NCBI RefSeq assembly: GCF_009831415.1
Contig: NZ_CP043727.1
Coordinates: 2,728,001 to 2,792,000 of the forward strand
DNA: 64,000 nt
Direction of reading: 5' to 3'
DNA from: Yersinia canariae
GTDB taxonomy: Bacteria; Pseudomonadota; Gammaproteobacteria; Enterobacterales; Enterobacteriaceae
Under the pieces are notes generated by a model. That model did no database searches. It was not told the origin of the DNA and saw only the letters and a list, made by a program, of their open reading frames with translations. The position numbers were made by a program, and so were the translations under genes. Below, one piece after another: positions 39,186 to 49,794 of the stretch (position 1 is the stretch's first letter; the number at the start of each line of letters is the position of its first letter).

Positions 39186-39584
39186 ATGTACAGCCAATCA
39201 GGTGCCCAGGCTTATCAAAAAGTCGGGTTGGAAAGTGGTGTAATGAATGCCAGCCCTCATCAATTGATAATGATGTTGTTCGACGGGGCGCAAAGCGCCC
39301 TGATTCGTGCAAGAATATTAATGAGTCAGGGGGAAAGTTCAGGTAAAGGCGCTGCATTATCCAAGGCCATTAACATTATTAATAATGGGCTGAGTGCAGG
39401 CCTTGATATGGAAAAAGGCGGTGAGCTGGCGCAGAACTTGTCAGCTTTATATGACTATATGTCGCGGCGCTTGCTGCATGCCAACTTGCATAATGACGAA
39501 CAGGCAATTACCGAAGTGCTCGCTTTGCTCGAAAATATTGCGGATGCCTGGCGGCAAATTGGCCCCAATTATCAACCTGATTAG
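39186..39584 (+). CDS. fliS: Flagellin export chaperone FliS
   Basis: FliS binds the flagellin C-terminus in the cytosol, blocks early assembly and guides it to the FlhA export gate. 132 residues, all-helical. It starts [20 protein letters not shown] with the family [13 protein letters not shown] block (residues 25-37) and [20 protein letters not shown]. It follows fliD by 8 nt and precedes fliT by 11 nt. Confidence 0.96.
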   Translation: MYSQSGAQAYQKVGLESGVMNASPHQLIMMLFDGAQSALIRARILMSQGESSGKGAALSKAINIINNGLSAGLDMEKGGELAQNLSALYDYMSRRLLHANLHNDEQAITEVLALLENIADAWRQIGPNYQPD

Positions 39585-39595
39585 GACCCCATTTA

Positions 39596-39958
39596 ATGGA
39601 ACGTCACCAGCACCTTTTGTCCGATTATCAACAAATCCTGACCCTCAGCGAGCAAATGTTAATGCTGGCGACCGAGGGCAATTGGGATGCGCTGGTTGAT
39701 CTCGAAATGACTTACCTTAAAGCGGTTGAAAAAACCGCTAACATCACTATTTCTTCCTGCTCATCGCTCGTACTACAAGAGTTATTACGGGAGAAATTAA
39801 GAGTAATTTTAGATAATGAAATCGAGATTAAGCGTTTATTGCAACTGCGTCTTGATGCATTAAGTGAGCTGGTTGGGCAATCCACAAGGCAGCAGGCTGT
39901 TAATAATACTTACGGCCAGTTTCCTGACCATGCATTACTACTAGGTGAAACACAGTAA
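39596..39958 (+). CDS. fliT: Flagellar chaperone and FlhDC regulator FliT
   Basis: FliT chaperones the cap protein FliD and, when free, binds FlhDC to dampen class 2 expression. 120 residues, helical, with [20 protein letters not shown] at the start and [17 protein letters not shown] (residues 32-48), matching the E. coli pattern. Helix alpha-4 segment [20 protein letters not shown] is present. Last gene of fliDST. No clear terminator was seen in the 275 nt that follow. Confidence 0.93.
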   Translation: MERHQHLLSDYQQILTLSEQMLMLATEGNWDALVDLEMTYLKAVEKTANITISSCSSLVLQELLREKLRVILDNEIEIKRLLQLRLDALSELVGQSTRQQAVNNTYGQFPDHALLLGETQ

Positions 39959-40233
39959 TCTCTAGCAAGAGAAATTATAAAATATCGATTTGTTACTGAA
40001 TAGTCGCATGCAATTGCAATTATTAACATGACAATCAATTTTTATGGTCATTATTTTTAACATGGGATTATATTGACAGTAACAATTACTCATATCTAAC
40101 TGGCTATTATTCTCACTCTTAATACTTTTCGCTAAAATAGTCAGTTACTGTAAATTTTCTATTAAAATAAGTTGCTAGTCGGCTATTCAAAGCGTAAAGA
40201 TATTCTCAGGCCAAAATTGCGAAATGAATATCG

Positions 40234-41103
40234 ATGGAACGTACAATTAATTTTTGCCCCGGAGTGGGTAGCTCTGCACATGTTATTCAACACACAGAGC
40301 TACTACTCACCTCAGTCTATATTGAGCATCCCTTGCTCATTATGGTCAATCGTGGGCATAAAATCATTCGCTGGGATAATCAAGAGTGCATTATTCGAAC
40401 AGGTGAAATAGTTGCAGTCAGTAGCGGCCAAACGATTGATGTAATTAATGGCTTATCTGATGAGGGGTTATTTTTTAGCCATCAACTCCGCTGTGACCCT
40501 CGCCTGATAGCCACCTTTGCCAATCATCCTGCATCAGCCGGTCTTGGGGCTATTTCAGGAGTATTGCCTGTGCGGGATTTAGCCCCTGAATTTATTAATA
40601 CATTTGGGAATATATTTAAAGCAATATCTGACTCTGGTGATATTCCCCCAAGTATCGTCAGGCACCGCATGCTTGAACTGTTACTATGGCTGGCTCAGCG
40701 CGGCGTTAAATTTAGACTCAATGATAGCCATTCATTAAGTGAAAAGGTACGGCGCTGCCTGGCCATTGATCCACATAAAATATGGTCTGCGGCAGAAGTT
40801 GCCGATCATATGGCAATGAGTGAAGTCGTATTACGGCGAAAATTAGCGGCCGAAAATATACTATTACGTGATTTGATGATTGATGTACGCATGACCAGCG
40901 CGCTACGTTTATTGCAAGGTACTGATTGGCCTATTTCATTAATTGCCAGTCAGGTGGGTTATGAAAGTGCCTCACGTTTTGCAGAACGTTTTCGTAAACG
41001 TTTTGGATTTGCGCCGACGGCCATACGCGGGCATCATCGCTTACAACCCCACGACAATGATCCCCCCCCGGTAAGCTATCATAGTTATTTAAACCTAATT
41101 TAA
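40234..41103 (+). CDS. AraC-family transcriptional regulator
   Basis: 289 residues. The N-terminal domain (residues 1-170) looks cupin-like with a short conserved block IIRTGEIVAVSSGQTIDV. The C-terminal HTH pair is IWSAAEVADHMAMSEVVLRR and PISLIASQVGYESASRFAER, then RFGFAPTAIRGH. It sits in the accessory block inserted between fliT and fliE. A frame from 40172 overlaps it but has no support. The ligand and targets are unknown; the neighbouring HD-GYP gene 330 nt downstream on the same strand is a candidate target. Confidence 0.8.
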   Translation: MERTINFCPGVGSSAHVIQHTELLLTSVYIEHPLLIMVNRGHKIIRWDNQECIIRTGEIVAVSSGQTIDVINGLSDEGLFFSHQLRCDPRLIATFANHPASAGLGAISGVLPVRDLAPEFINTFGNIFKAISDSGDIPPSIVRHRMLELLLWLAQRGVKFRLNDSHSLSEKVRRCLAIDPHKIWSAAEVADHMAMSEVVLRRKLAAENILLRDLMIDVRMTSALRLLQGTDWPISLIASQVGYESASRFAERFRKRFGFAPTAIRGHHRLQPHDNDPPPVSYHSYLNLI

Positions 41104-41432
41104 GTCGATATGAACTTGTTTAGTCTCTAGTGGAGCCATCTTCTATATGGTTTGCTTATTTTGCTAACCCATGCCATCACATCTCTATTCAGATACCCCA
41201 CCTCTTTTACCGATAATCATCCGTACTGCTAAATACTGCTTTTAGATATTCTGCGCGTTAAAACATTATATTTAACTCTGTCACTAGTTTTTTCCTCCAG
41301 CCATGTAGAGTTAATATAAACAAAAGTCTTTATAATCATACAATTAATTATAAGCCACTGAAAAAAAGGGAAATATGTCACATACCTGAGTACATTCTAT
41401 GATTAAAGTTGATTAAATAATAATCTCTCGGG
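41104..41432. other. Intergenic region before the HD-GYP gene
   Basis: 329 AT-rich nt with no ORF or strong hairpin seen. I found no sigma-28 GCCGATAA match here, so there is no sign that the downstream gene is in the class 3 flagellar regulon. Confidence 0.4.
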
Positions 41433-41441
41433 GTGACGATA

Positions 41442-44393
41442 ATGCCCAGTAATCTGTTCGGACTAAAAAGTCGCTATCCATTGCATATCCAGATTGCAGC
41501 TCTCTTTACTTTGCTGATTGTCTCAATCGGAACCGTCATTATTATTTTCGGTCATAGCCAACTGACTAAATTGACTGAAATTAGCACCAATAGGCAATAT
41601 CAAAAAACCGGAGAGGCCATTGCGGCAGAATTGGAGGCGGTAACTCGCCCCATGATGATGTCTGTTAACATCCTTGCCAGTATGCAAATCACAGAATTAT
41701 CGACACTGGAACAGCGAATGGCTTTCGTCGGTAAATTCATTGAAATTTTGAAACAGAATGACTATGCCAGTGCCGTTTATAGTGCCTATCCTAATGGTGA
41801 TTTATTTATGCTACGGCGTCTGACAGACGCTAATCGTGTATTATTTCATGCTCCAGCAGGGGCCGAATGGATGGTTCAAAGTAACCGTTTTCTCGATAGC
41901 ATCCCAGAAAAAAGGTTTATATATCTCAACGAAAAGCAGCAGGTAATAGCTGTTATGCCACGTGATAATGATAACTATGACCCCAGAAGGCGGGATTGGT
42001 TTATTCTGGCCTCGGCAAGCCCGACACTCATCACCTCCCCTATCTATATTTTCAAAGGTACCGGTGAAGCGGGTTTTACCTATAGCCGTCGGTCTGAAAA
42101 TAATCAGGCTGTCATTGGGTTAGATGTTTCACTGGCTTCGCTATCACAGTTTTTAATAAGACAAAATCTTCCACCGGGTAGCCAAGCCATTATTATCAAT
42201 TCCCGTGGTGAAGTTATTGCGAGTCTACCTAAGACTAAAGAGAATACAGCCCCCGTTGATAATTCAGAGAAACAGGTTCCGGTATTACAGACATTGTTGA
42301 ATACCCAAGACAGTCGCTCTAATCTGGAAGGAAGTGATATCAACCGCAGCATCCTGTTTGAAGCACAAAATAAACGCTGGTACGGCTCAGTTGTTGATAT
42401 CAATAATGGCGATAACAAATATCAGTTGGTTATTGCCACGCCAGCCAGTTACCTCACTGCTGATGCGAATTCCATCCGTAATCATTCAACCTTTATTGCA
42501 TTTATCCTATTGATGCTCAGCTTGCCACTGGTTTGGTATTTCTCACGAAAAATATCTAGCCCACTTATTCGTCTTCGCCAAGATGCCGACGCCATAAGCC
42601 ACTTGCATTTTGAGGAACGTGAGTCAGAACACTCGATGATTGAAGAAGTGGATGAGCTACACAAATCAATGTCAAAAATGAAATCGACACTGAAACAGTT
42701 TATTTCTATGGGCAATATGCTGACGGCTGAAAACAACTTCTTTCGTCAGATGCAGGGGCTGCTAAGTGAAACAACTGAAATTGCAGCGATGAAGGGAGGG
42801 ATTATCTTCCTTGCCAATAAAGATGATGGAGTTTTCACACCAACAGCATTCCGCTGGAATGGCGAAAATATCTCAGTGGCAGACATGTCTCCATTAGAAA
42901 TAAAAGAAAATAACTTCGCCACTTTCCAGTCAGTGCTGGAGGGGCAAACTATTGCCGGCACACTAAATAAAGAAAATATATTCAGCCAATTACAAGATTT
43001 TTTGCAACCTTATTTACCCTTGCGGTTTGTTGCTGTACCCATGAAAACGCATGATAAGCAACTCTTAGGCTTTTTGCTGCTATTCAACCCTTATCAATTA
43101 AATGCAGAGCGTGAGCGCTCGAAAATTCAGTTAGTTAATGCACTGGTCGGCAGCTTATCTGTTTCAGTAGAAACACAGCAATTATTACAAGAGCAAAAAA
43201 ATCTACTCAATGCCTTCATAGAACTTATTGCTGGCGCCATCGATGCTAAAAGTGCATATACCGGAGGGCATTGTCAAAGAGTGCCTGAAATAACCGAAAT
43301 GCTCGCCAGAGCCGCCGTTAATACCAAAGAGGGGCCTTTCGCCAACTTTAGTTTATCAGAAAATGAGTGGGAAGAACTGCATACAGCATGCTGGTTACAT
43401 GACTGCGGCAAGATAACGACACCAGAATTTGTTGTGGATAAATCAACGAAACTGGAATTAATCTATGACCGCATCCATGAAATAAGGATGAGATTTGAGG
43501 TCTTAAAACGTGAAAAAGAAATTGCCTTCTTGCGTCGCCATGCCAAATTCAATACCAACGAGGCCGAGCAGCAATTATTGGCGACTGAATTAAGTCAATT
43601 GGATGATGATTTTTACTTTATTGCTCACTGCAATGTCGGTGGTGAATTTATGTCCGATGAAGCTATCGCGCGTATACAACGTATTGCCGAATATCGCTGG
43701 ACTCGTACATTAGACGATACAGCAGGGATTGCTCATGAAGAACGGGAACGTAAAACACGACAACCCACTGCTTCATTGCCAGTACAAGAACCGATGTTGG
43801 CCGATAAAAAAGAGCATCTTATTTATCGTGATAATAAAAACAAGCGTCCAGAATATTATGATTTTAAAATCCCAGAACCAACTTTGCTCTATAACCGAGG
43901 GGAGATTTATAACCTCAGCATTCGGCGTGGAACATTGACAGAAGAAGACCGCTATAAAATAAATGAGCACATTATGCAGACCATTGTGATGCTCAAAAAA
44001 CTACCCTTCCCGCGTACAATGGCAAATGTACCTACCATTGCAGGTGGGCATCATGAGCGCATGGACGGCAAGGGATATCCCTATCAACTCACTTATAAAC
44101 AGATGAGTATTCCTGTTAGGATGATGGCTATCGCCGATGTATTTGAAGCATTGACCGCAGCTGATCGCCCTTATAAACCAGGAAAATTGTTATCCGAAGC
44201 GCTAAATATCATGCTGAATATGGTGAATGAGAATCATCTGGACAAAGAGCTATTTATTTTATTCCTACAATCCGGGATCTGGCATGAATATGCCCTGGCG
44301 CATTTGCAAGCAGACAAAGTGGATAACGTTGATATTTCAGTTCTACTGCAAAAAATTGGCCATCAGGAAGTTTCATTAGCAGAAACTACATAG
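41442..44393 (+). CDS. Membrane sensor HD-GYP protein (probable c-di-GMP phosphodiesterase)
   Basis: About 983 residues from the ATG at 41442; a GTG at 41433 is possible. Layout: first membrane span near residues 18-40, a periplasmic dCache-like sensor (DPRRRDWFILASASPTLITS), second span near 348-368, HAMP (RKISSPLIRLRQDADAISHL), a GAF-like stretch (about 430-580), then HD-GYP. The HD pair is in CWLHDCGKITTPE (about 652) and the late block is AGGHHERMDGKGYP (about 868), with MMAIADVFEALTAADRPYK next. All metal and GYP residues are kept, so hydrolysis of c-di-GMP is likely. The gap between HD and HHE is about 215 residues, far longer than usual, because of a charged insertion. It is located among flagellar genes, fitting a motility link. 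Confidence 0.85.
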   Translation: MPSNLFGLKSRYPLHIQIAALFTLLIVSIGTVIIIFGHSQLTKLTEISTNRQYQKTGEAIAAELEAVTRPMMMSVNILASMQITELSTLEQRMAFVGKFIEILKQNDYASAVYSAYPNGDLFMLRRLTDANRVLFHAPAGAEWMVQSNRFLDSIPEKRFIYLNEKQQVIAVMPRDNDNYDPRRRDWFILASASPTLITSPIYIFKGTGEAGFTYSRRSENNQAVIGLDVSLASLSQFLIRQNLPPGSQAIIINSRGEVIASLPKTKENTAPVDNSEKQVPVLQTLLNTQDSRSNLEGSDINRSILFEAQNKRWYGSVVDINNGDNKYQLVIATPASYLTADANSIRNHSTFIAFILLMLSLPLVWYFSRKISSPLIRLRQDADAISHLHFEERESEHSMIEEVDELHKSMSKMKSTLKQFISMGNMLTAENNFFRQMQGLLSETTEIAAMKGGIIFLANKDDGVFTPTAFRWNGENISVADMSPLEIKENNFATFQSVLEGQTIAGTLNKENIFSQLQDFLQPYLPLRFVAVPMKTHDKQLLGFLLLFNPYQLNAERERSKIQLVNALVGSLSVSVETQQLLQEQKNLLNAFIELIAGAIDAKSAYTGGHCQRVPEITEMLARAAVNTKEGPFANFSLSENEWEELHTACWLHDCGKITTPEFVVDKSTKLELIYDRIHEIRMRFEVLKREKEIAFLRRHAKFNTNEAEQQLLATELSQLDDDFYFIAHCNVGGEFMSDEAIARIQRIAEYRWTRTLDDTAGIAHEERERKTRQPTASLPVQEPMLADKKEHLIYRDNKNKRPEYYDFKIPEPTLLYNRGEIYNLSIRRGTLTEEDRYKINEHIMQTIVMLKKLPFPRTMANVPTIAGGHHERMDGKGYPYQLTYKQMSIPVRMMAIADVFEALTAADRPYKPGKLLSEALNIMLNMVNENHLDKELFILFLQSGIWHEYALAHLQADKVDNVDISVLLQKIGHQEVSLAETT

Positions 44394-44613
44394 ATACCGT
44401 TCCTTATTAAGCGGTGGGTACTCTATTTTAACTCACTCACCGCTTTCTTCCTGACTCTTTCAATAAATCTGCTTAACCACACTCCAGCGCCTTTAGTCAT
44501 CTCCTTGCCGTTAGTAGTGAATAATAAATAGCATGCAAAAAACGGAGTGTATGCCACGAAGAATTAACGCTATGCTTTAGCTTTGCGCTGGCACCACAAT
44601 AGGATCCTCGGGT

Positions 44614-45222
44614 ATGTTTTATAGCTATGGTGAAACAGAGATTAATCATCTTAAACGGCGGGATAAAAAGATGGCAGCAGCTATTGATCGGCTAGGAATG
44701 ATAGCCCGCCCATTATCACCCGATTTGTTTGCTGCGCTGATAAGAAACATTGTTGACCAACAAATTTCAGTTAAAGCGGCACTGACTGTCAATGCGCGCC
44801 TGGTGATATTATTGGGCAATATAACACCGCTAACGGTTGCCGCGGCATCTATAGAAGCGATCCAAAGATGTGGGATGACCATGCGCAAAGCTGGGTATAT
44901 TAAAGGTGCGGCGGATGCTGCGCTCAATGGTTCACTTGATTTATTGGCTATTTCTCAATTGCCAGATAATGAGGTTATTACCCAACTATCGAGCCTTAAT
45001 GGTGTGGGTATTTGGACAGCAGAAATGCTGCTTATTTCCTCACTATCTCGCCCGGATATACTCAGTTGGGGTGATTTGGCGATCCGCCGCGGTATGATGA
45101 ATTTATATCGCCATAAAACACTGACGCGAGAACGTTTTGAACAATATCGCCGCCGTTACACACCTTATGGCACAACCGCATCCCTGTATTTATGGGCATT
45201 GTCACATGAAGAAATCGTGTAA
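44614..45222 (+). CDS. DNA-3-methyladenine glycosylase II-like protein
   Basis: A 202-residue HhH-GPD base-excision enzyme that removes alkylated purines. NIVDQQISVKAA (residues 46-57) is the AlkA-family motif. The helix-hairpin-helix is LNGVGIWTAEMLLISSL and the catalytic Asp is in ILSWGDLAIRRGM. It lacks the N-terminal domain of E. coli AlkA (282 residues), like the shorter bacterial type. The start ATG 44614 is plausible (GGATCC region has a weak site). It stands alone in the accessory block between fliT and fliE. Confidence 0.85.
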   Translation: MFYSYGETEINHLKRRDKKMAAAIDRLGMIARPLSPDLFAALIRNIVDQQISVKAALTVNARLVILLGNITPLTVAAASIEAIQRCGMTMRKAGYIKGAADAALNGSLDLLAISQLPDNEVITQLSSLNGVGIWTAEMLLISSLSRPDILSWGDLAIRRGMMNLYRHKTLTRERFEQYRRRYTPYGTTASLYLWALSHEEIV

Positions 45223-45253
45223 CATACCCAATAAAGATGATGAGTATCCAACC

Positions 45254-45562
45254 CTATTCCTCAAGATACTGGCCGCTCATTCTCTCTAAAGCATTTGCCA
45301 GTGTTTTAATATTAATACATGCCGGGTTTGGGCTCCCAAATTTTGAAGTACAGCTGTTTTTCATTTTCCCAACCCAATAAGCCTTAATAATAGATACATC
45401 GACTAATTTCATACATGCAATCCGTTCTTTTTTGGCATATCGATTACTGCAAACTGCTTCTGACACTTTCATTATGGCTGGGATGGGCAAAAGAGAGGGA
45501 GGTTCGCTAGCAATGGTAATAACTGGAAAAGAAACGAGGAATATGGTCAAAAAACATCTCAT
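45254..45562 (-). CDS. Small secreted protein of unknown function
   Basis: 102 residues from the ATG at 45562 (MRCFLTIFLVSFPVITIASE), whose first 19 residues form a signal peptide. The ATG at 45607 would place 15 basic residues before it and is less likely. The mature part has four Cys (VCSNRYA, RIACMK, KNSCTSK, NPACINI), which could form two disulfides in the periplasm. I do not recognise the family. It converges with the AlkA-like gene with a 31-nt gap. Confidence 0.6.
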   Translation of the reverse strand: MRCFLTIFLVSFPVITIASEPPSLLPIPAIMKVSEAVCSNRYAKKERIACMKLVDVSIIKAYWVGKMKNSCTSKFGSPNPACINIKTLANALERMSGQYLEE

Positions 45563-45739
45563 GCAGCCACCTATATAAACTAATTTGATTGATAAATACC
45601 GCTTCAAATTATTACATAAATGTACAGTGAGAGTTTGTTATGAGGTGCGAAATCTATTATCACAAGAGCAATATATTTCTTGGGCTGGCATATTATTGCT
45701 CAAAGCCCAAGTTATTTTATTAGGTAACAAGAGGGCCTG

Positions 45740-46057
45740 TTAAACCCCCATATTCATCACGTCCTGATAAGCCGCTACCAACTTATTGCGCACTTGAATC
45801 CCGAGCTGTAAAGAGACAGATGATTTCTGCATATTCACCATCACATCATTAAGACCGACACCGGGCACCCCTAGCTCAAAATTTTGCGCCAAAGTACGGG
45901 CAGTCTGCTGGTTTTCACTGATTTTGCCGATAGCCGCTTTTAACTCGCTGGCAAAACCGGCCTCAGCTGGCAGCGTTTTCGCTGAGCCAGATGCTTGCAA
46001 TGCGGTAACCTGCAACTGCTGTAAAACCCCTTCGATACCTTGAACAGACATGCTCAT
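45740..46057 (-). CDS. fliE: Flagellar hook-basal body protein FliE
   Basis: FliE joins the MS ring to the proximal rod and is exported early. 105 residues, matching E. coli (104). Conserved C-terminus: PGVGLNDVMVNMQKSSVSLQ and GIQVRNKLVAAYQDVMNMGV. The start could be either M1 or M3 (MSVQGIEG). It is transcribed alone, divergent from fliF, as in E. coli. Confidence 0.96.
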   Translation of the reverse strand: MSMSVQGIEGVLQQLQVTALQASGSAKTLPAEAGFASELKAAIGKISENQQTARTLAQNFELGVPGVGLNDVMVNMQKSSVSLQLGIQVRNKLVAAYQDVMNMGV

Positions 46058-46380
46058 CCCCAGAATGCTTCAGTTGGTCAATAACTGCGTGGCAAATAGG
46101 TCCTTTAGTGCGGTTATTTGTCATCAAGCAGGTATTACTTTTTTCAGGATGACACCCTAACACATCATTTTTGAGCTAAAGCGGCTAAATAGGCACAAAA
46201 ATACCGGCTTATTGAGCCATCAAATTCCCCACTTACAGCAAATAATGGCGTGCCCATAAAAGGGGATATCAGCTATTGATGCTTTATCGCTCACAGCATT
46301 TGGGAGTCTGTTTTGTTCCAACACATTAGTTACACAAAAAATACTAACTCAAACGTTATTCAGCTTGGCCAAGGACGTGT
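46058..46380. promoter_or_regulatory. Divergent fliE/fliF control region with candidate FlhDC box
   Basis: Inverted near-repeats GCGTGGCAAATAGG (46087-46100) and GGTTATTTGTCATC (46112-46125) are spaced about one helical turn and resemble the FlhD4C2 box around AAATA. The match is imperfect at the ends. Class 2 promoters of fliE and fliF are expected here; none could be fixed by eye. Confidence 0.5.
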
Positions 46381-48090
46381 ATGAATGCCTCGATAACTGG
46401 CGGTGAAAATCGTGAGAATGCCTTTACGACAACGCTGGCACGCCTACGCGCGAACCCAAAAATCCCACTGCTGATTGCGGCGGCAGCAGCCGTTGCTATT
46501 ATTGTCGCGCTGATGCTATGGGCTAAAAGCCCGGATTACCGCGTCCTTTATAGCAACCTGAGTGACCGTGATGGTGGCGATATCGTCACCCAATTAACAC
46601 AACTGAATATTCCCTATCGCTTTGCTGATAATGGCGGAGCGTTGTTGATTCCGGCAGATAAAGTGCACGAAACCCGTCTGCGTCTGGCACAACAAGGTTT
46701 ACCGAAAGGCGGTGCGGTCGGTTTTGAACTGCTGGACCAGGAAAAATTTGGCATCAGCCAATTTAGTGAACAAGTTAACTACCAACGGGCATTAGAAGGC
46801 GAACTCTCCCGAACTATCGGCACACTGGGTCCGGTACTGAATGTGCGCGTTCATTTGGCCATGCCGAAACCCTCACTGTTTGTTCGTGAACAAAAATCGC
46901 CAACAGCCTCTGTCACCCTCGCCTTACAACCTGGCCGAGCGCTCGACGATGGTCAAATCAACGCTATCGTCTACATGGTTTCCAGCAGCGTAGCGGGTTT
47001 ACCACCTGCAAATGTGACAGTGGTAGACCAAACTGGCCGCTTATTAACTCAATCTGATAGCGCTGGCCGCGACTTAAATGCGGCACAACTTAAATTTACT
47101 AATGAAGTTGAAAACCGCTTCCAGCGCCGTATTGAAACTATCCTGGCCCCGATGGTAGGTAGTGGTAATATTCACGCGCAAGTCACCGCACAGGTTGATT
47201 TTGCGAGCCGCGAGCAGACCGACGAAGAGTACAAACCGAATCAGGCCGCCAACCAAGGGGCGGTACGGTCTCAACAAGTCAGCACCAGTGAACAACTGGG
47301 CGGAACGAATGTCGGTGGTGTCCCTGGCGCATTGTCCAATCAGCCCTCAGCGACTCCAGTCGCGCCGATTGAAGTGCCCCAAGCCGCCCCTGTAGCAGGT
47401 GCAGCGGCGAATACTGCCAATGCTGCGAATCGCCCAGCGACCACAACCGCAGCCAAACAGACTGCAACCTCAAGCAATAGCCGTCATGACCAAACCACCA
47501 ACTTCGAAGTTGACCGCACTATTCGCCACACCCAGCAACAAGCCGGTATGGTGCAGCGCCTTTCCGTCGCGGTAGTCGTCAATTACGGTAGCGATAAGGC
47601 GGGTAAACCTATCGCGTTGACCAAAGATCAATTGGCGCAAGTGGAATCACTGACGCGCGAAGCCATGGGCTTCTCTACGGTTCGTGGCGATACGTTAAAT
47701 GTGGTGAACACACCGTTTAATGCCACTGACGATGGAAGTGGTAATAGTCTGCCGTTCTGGCAACAACCGTCGTTCTTTGATCAGTTGCTTAATATTGGTC
47801 GCTACTTGCTCATCTTACTGGTGGCGTGGGTCTTATGGCGCAAACTTGTCCGCCCACTGATTGATAAGAAACAAGTGGCAGATAAAGCAACTGCATCGGT
47901 CAATAACATTGTGCAGACCGCGCAAGCTACTGAAACAGCGAAACAAACTAAAGAAGAGCTGGCCCAACGTAAGAAAAATCAGCAACGAGTGAGTGCTGAA
48001 GTTCAGGCCCAGCGTATACGCGAACTAGCGGATAAAGACCCACGTGTTGTCGCGCTGGTTATCCGTCAATGGATGAGTAATGACCAATGA
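46381..48090 (+). CDS. fliF: Flagellar MS-ring protein FliF
   Basis: FliF builds the MS ring in the inner membrane. 569 residues. First membrane span near residues 34-48 ([18 protein letters not shown]), then the ring-building motifs ([38 protein letters not shown]). A Pro/Ala/Thr-rich linker spans about 310-370; second span near 466-482 ([12 protein letters not shown]). The cytoplasmic C-tail (about 540-569) binds FliG. It starts fliFGHIJK; its stop overlaps fliG by 4 nt. Confidence 0.97.
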   Translation: MNASITGGENRENAFTTTLARLRANPKIPLLIAAAAAVAIIVALMLWAKSPDYRVLYSNLSDRDGGDIVTQLTQLNIPYRFADNGGALLIPADKVHETRLRLAQQGLPKGGAVGFELLDQEKFGISQFSEQVNYQRALEGELSRTIGTLGPVLNVRVHLAMPKPSLFVREQKSPTASVTLALQPGRALDDGQINAIVYMVSSSVAGLPPANVTVVDQTGRLLTQSDSAGRDLNAAQLKFTNEVENRFQRRIETILAPMVGSGNIHAQVTAQVDFASREQTDEEYKPNQAANQGAVRSQQVSTSEQLGGTNVGGVPGALSNQPSATPVAPIEVPQAAPVAGAAANTANAANRPATTTAAKQTATSSNSRHDQTTNFEVDRTIRHTQQQAGMVQRLSVAVVVNYGSDKAGKPIALTKDQLAQVESLTREAMGFSTVRGDTLNVVNTPFNATDDGSGNSLPFWQQPSFFDQLLNIGRYLLILLVAWVLWRKLVRPLIDKKQVADKATASVNNIVQTAQATETAKQTKEELAQRKKNQQRVSAEVQAQRIRELADKDPRVVALVIRQWMSNDQ

Positions 48091-49079
48091 GCCTGACCGG
48101 AACTGAAAAAAGCGCCATCATGCTGATGACTCTGGGTGAAGACCACGCGGCAGAGGTGTTTAAACACCTTTCCTCGCGTGAAGTACAGCAACTCAGTACC
48201 ACCATGGCGAGTATGCGTCAGGTTTCTCACCAACAGTTGATTGATGTATTGGCTGAGTTTGAAGACGATGCTGAGCAATATGCGGCGCTGAGTGTGAATG
48301 CCAGCGATTATCTGCGCACGGTGCTAATAAAAGCATTGGGGGAGGAACGTGCATCCAGTCTATTGGAAGACATTCTGGAATCGCGCGAAACCACCAGTGG
48401 TATGGAAACACTCAACTTTATGGAGCCGCAGATGGCGGCCGACCTGATCCGCGACGAACACCCGCAGATTATCGCCACTATTCTGGTTCATCTAAAACGC
48501 GCTCAAGCAGCCGATATTCTGGCGCTGTTCGACGAGCGCCTGCGCAACGATGTCATGTTACGTATTGCCACCTTCGGCGGTGTTCAACCAGCGGCGTTGG
48601 CTGAATTGACTGAAGTGCTGAATAACCTGCTCGACGGCCAAAACCTCAAACGCAGCAAAATGGGCGGTATCCGCACTGCGGCCGAGATTATCAACCTGAT
48701 GAAAACCCAGCAGGAAGAAACTGTCATGGATGCAGTTCGCGAATACGACGGCGAACTGGCACAGAAAATCATCGACGAAATGTTCCTGTTCGAGAATCTG
48801 GTCAGTGTCGACGACCGCAGCATCCAGCGTTTACTGCAAGAGATCGACAACGAATCGCTGCTGATTGCCTTGAAAGGTGCCGATCAGGCGCTGCGCGAGC
48901 GCTTCCTCAGCAATATGTCACTGCGTGCAGCCGAAATCCTGCGCGACGACCTGGCCACCCGTGGCCCGGTACGAATGTCACTGGTCGAAAACGAGCAGAA
49001 AGCCATCTTGCTTATCGTCCGTCGTTTGGCGGAAAGCGGCGAGATAGTCATCGGCGGCGGCGAGGATATTTATGTCTGA
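48087..49079 (+). CDS. fliG: Flagellar motor switch protein FliG
   Basis: Switch protein that links MS ring to C-ring and takes torque from MotA. 330 residues. N-terminal FliF-binding domain, middle domain with the EHPQ motif ([20 protein letters not shown]), and C-terminal torque domain with alternating charged residues ([40 protein letters not shown]). Overlaps fliF by 4 nt and fliH by 8 nt. Confidence 0.98.
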   Translation: MSLTGTEKSAIMLMTLGEDHAAEVFKHLSSREVQQLSTTMASMRQVSHQQLIDVLAEFEDDAEQYAALSVNASDYLRTVLIKALGEERASSLLEDILESRETTSGMETLNFMEPQMAADLIRDEHPQIIATILVHLKRAQAADILALFDERLRNDVMLRIATFGGVQPAALAELTEVLNNLLDGQNLKRSKMGGIRTAAEIINLMKTQQEETVMDAVREYDGELAQKIIDEMFLFENLVSVDDRSIQRLLQEIDNESLLIALKGADQALRERFLSNMSLRAAEILRDDLATRGPVRMSLVENEQKAILLIVRRLAESGEIVIGGGEDIYV

Positions 49080-49794
49080 TAGGATTAATGCCCTGCCCTG
49101 GCAGCCTTGGTCACTTAATGACTTTGCCAGCCAATCTGAACCCACCGCTGCCACTGCGCCGCCGGATATCAGTGTGTTATTTACTGATGAGCCAGGAGCA
49201 GAGGCTGCGTCAACAGAGGGTGACGAACAGCAGGCACTGATGAATCTGCAACTTGAAGCCGAGAAGCAAGGTCGCCAACAAGGGTTTGCCAAAGGGTTGC
49301 AAGAAGGCCTGGATAAAGGTTACCAAACCGGCTTGGAAGAAGGACATCAGCAGGCTCTGGCAGATGCTGAAAAACAATTGGCCCCAATCACCGCACACTG
49401 GCAAAGTCTGGTCGATGATTTCCAGAACACCCTTGACGCACTGGACAGTGTTATTGCTTCGAGGTTAATGCAAATGGCATTGGCGGCGGCAAAACAAATT
49501 CTGGGGCAACCGGCAATTTGCGATGGCACCGCGCTGCTGGCCCAAATCCAGCAAATGATTCAGCAAGAACCCATGTTTGCCGGTAAACCTCAATTGCGCG
49601 TGAACCCGAATGACTTGTCCGTGGTTGAACAGCGCCTGGGGTCGACCTTGAGTCTGCACGGCTGGCGCTTATTGGGTGATAGCCAAATTCACCCAGGTGG
49701 ATGCAAAGTCAGTGCGGAAGAAGGCGACTTAGATGCCAGCCTGGCGACACGCTGGCATGAGTTGTGCCGTCTGGCAGCACCGGGAGAATTATGA
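49072..49794 (+). CDS. fliH: Flagellar export ATPase regulator FliH
   Basis: FliH binds and restrains the FliI ATPase and links it to the C-ring. 240 residues. The N-terminal tail has Trp residues ([12 protein letters not shown]), typical for FliN/FlhA contact. The middle holds a G-x3-G repeat helix ([31 protein letters not shown]). The C-terminal domain ([34 protein letters not shown]) binds FliI. Overlaps fliG by 8 nt; its TGA overlaps the fliI start. Confidence 0.95.
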   Translation: MSDRINALPWQPWSLNDFASQSEPTAATAPPDISVLFTDEPGAEAASTEGDEQQALMNLQLEAEKQGRQQGFAKGLQEGLDKGYQTGLEEGHQQALADAEKQLAPITAHWQSLVDDFQNTLDALDSVIASRLMQMALAAAKQILGQPAICDGTALLAQIQQMIQQEPMFAGKPQLRVNPNDLSVVEQRLGSTLSLHGWRLLGDSQIHPGGCKVSAEEGDLDASLATRWHELCRLAAPGEL

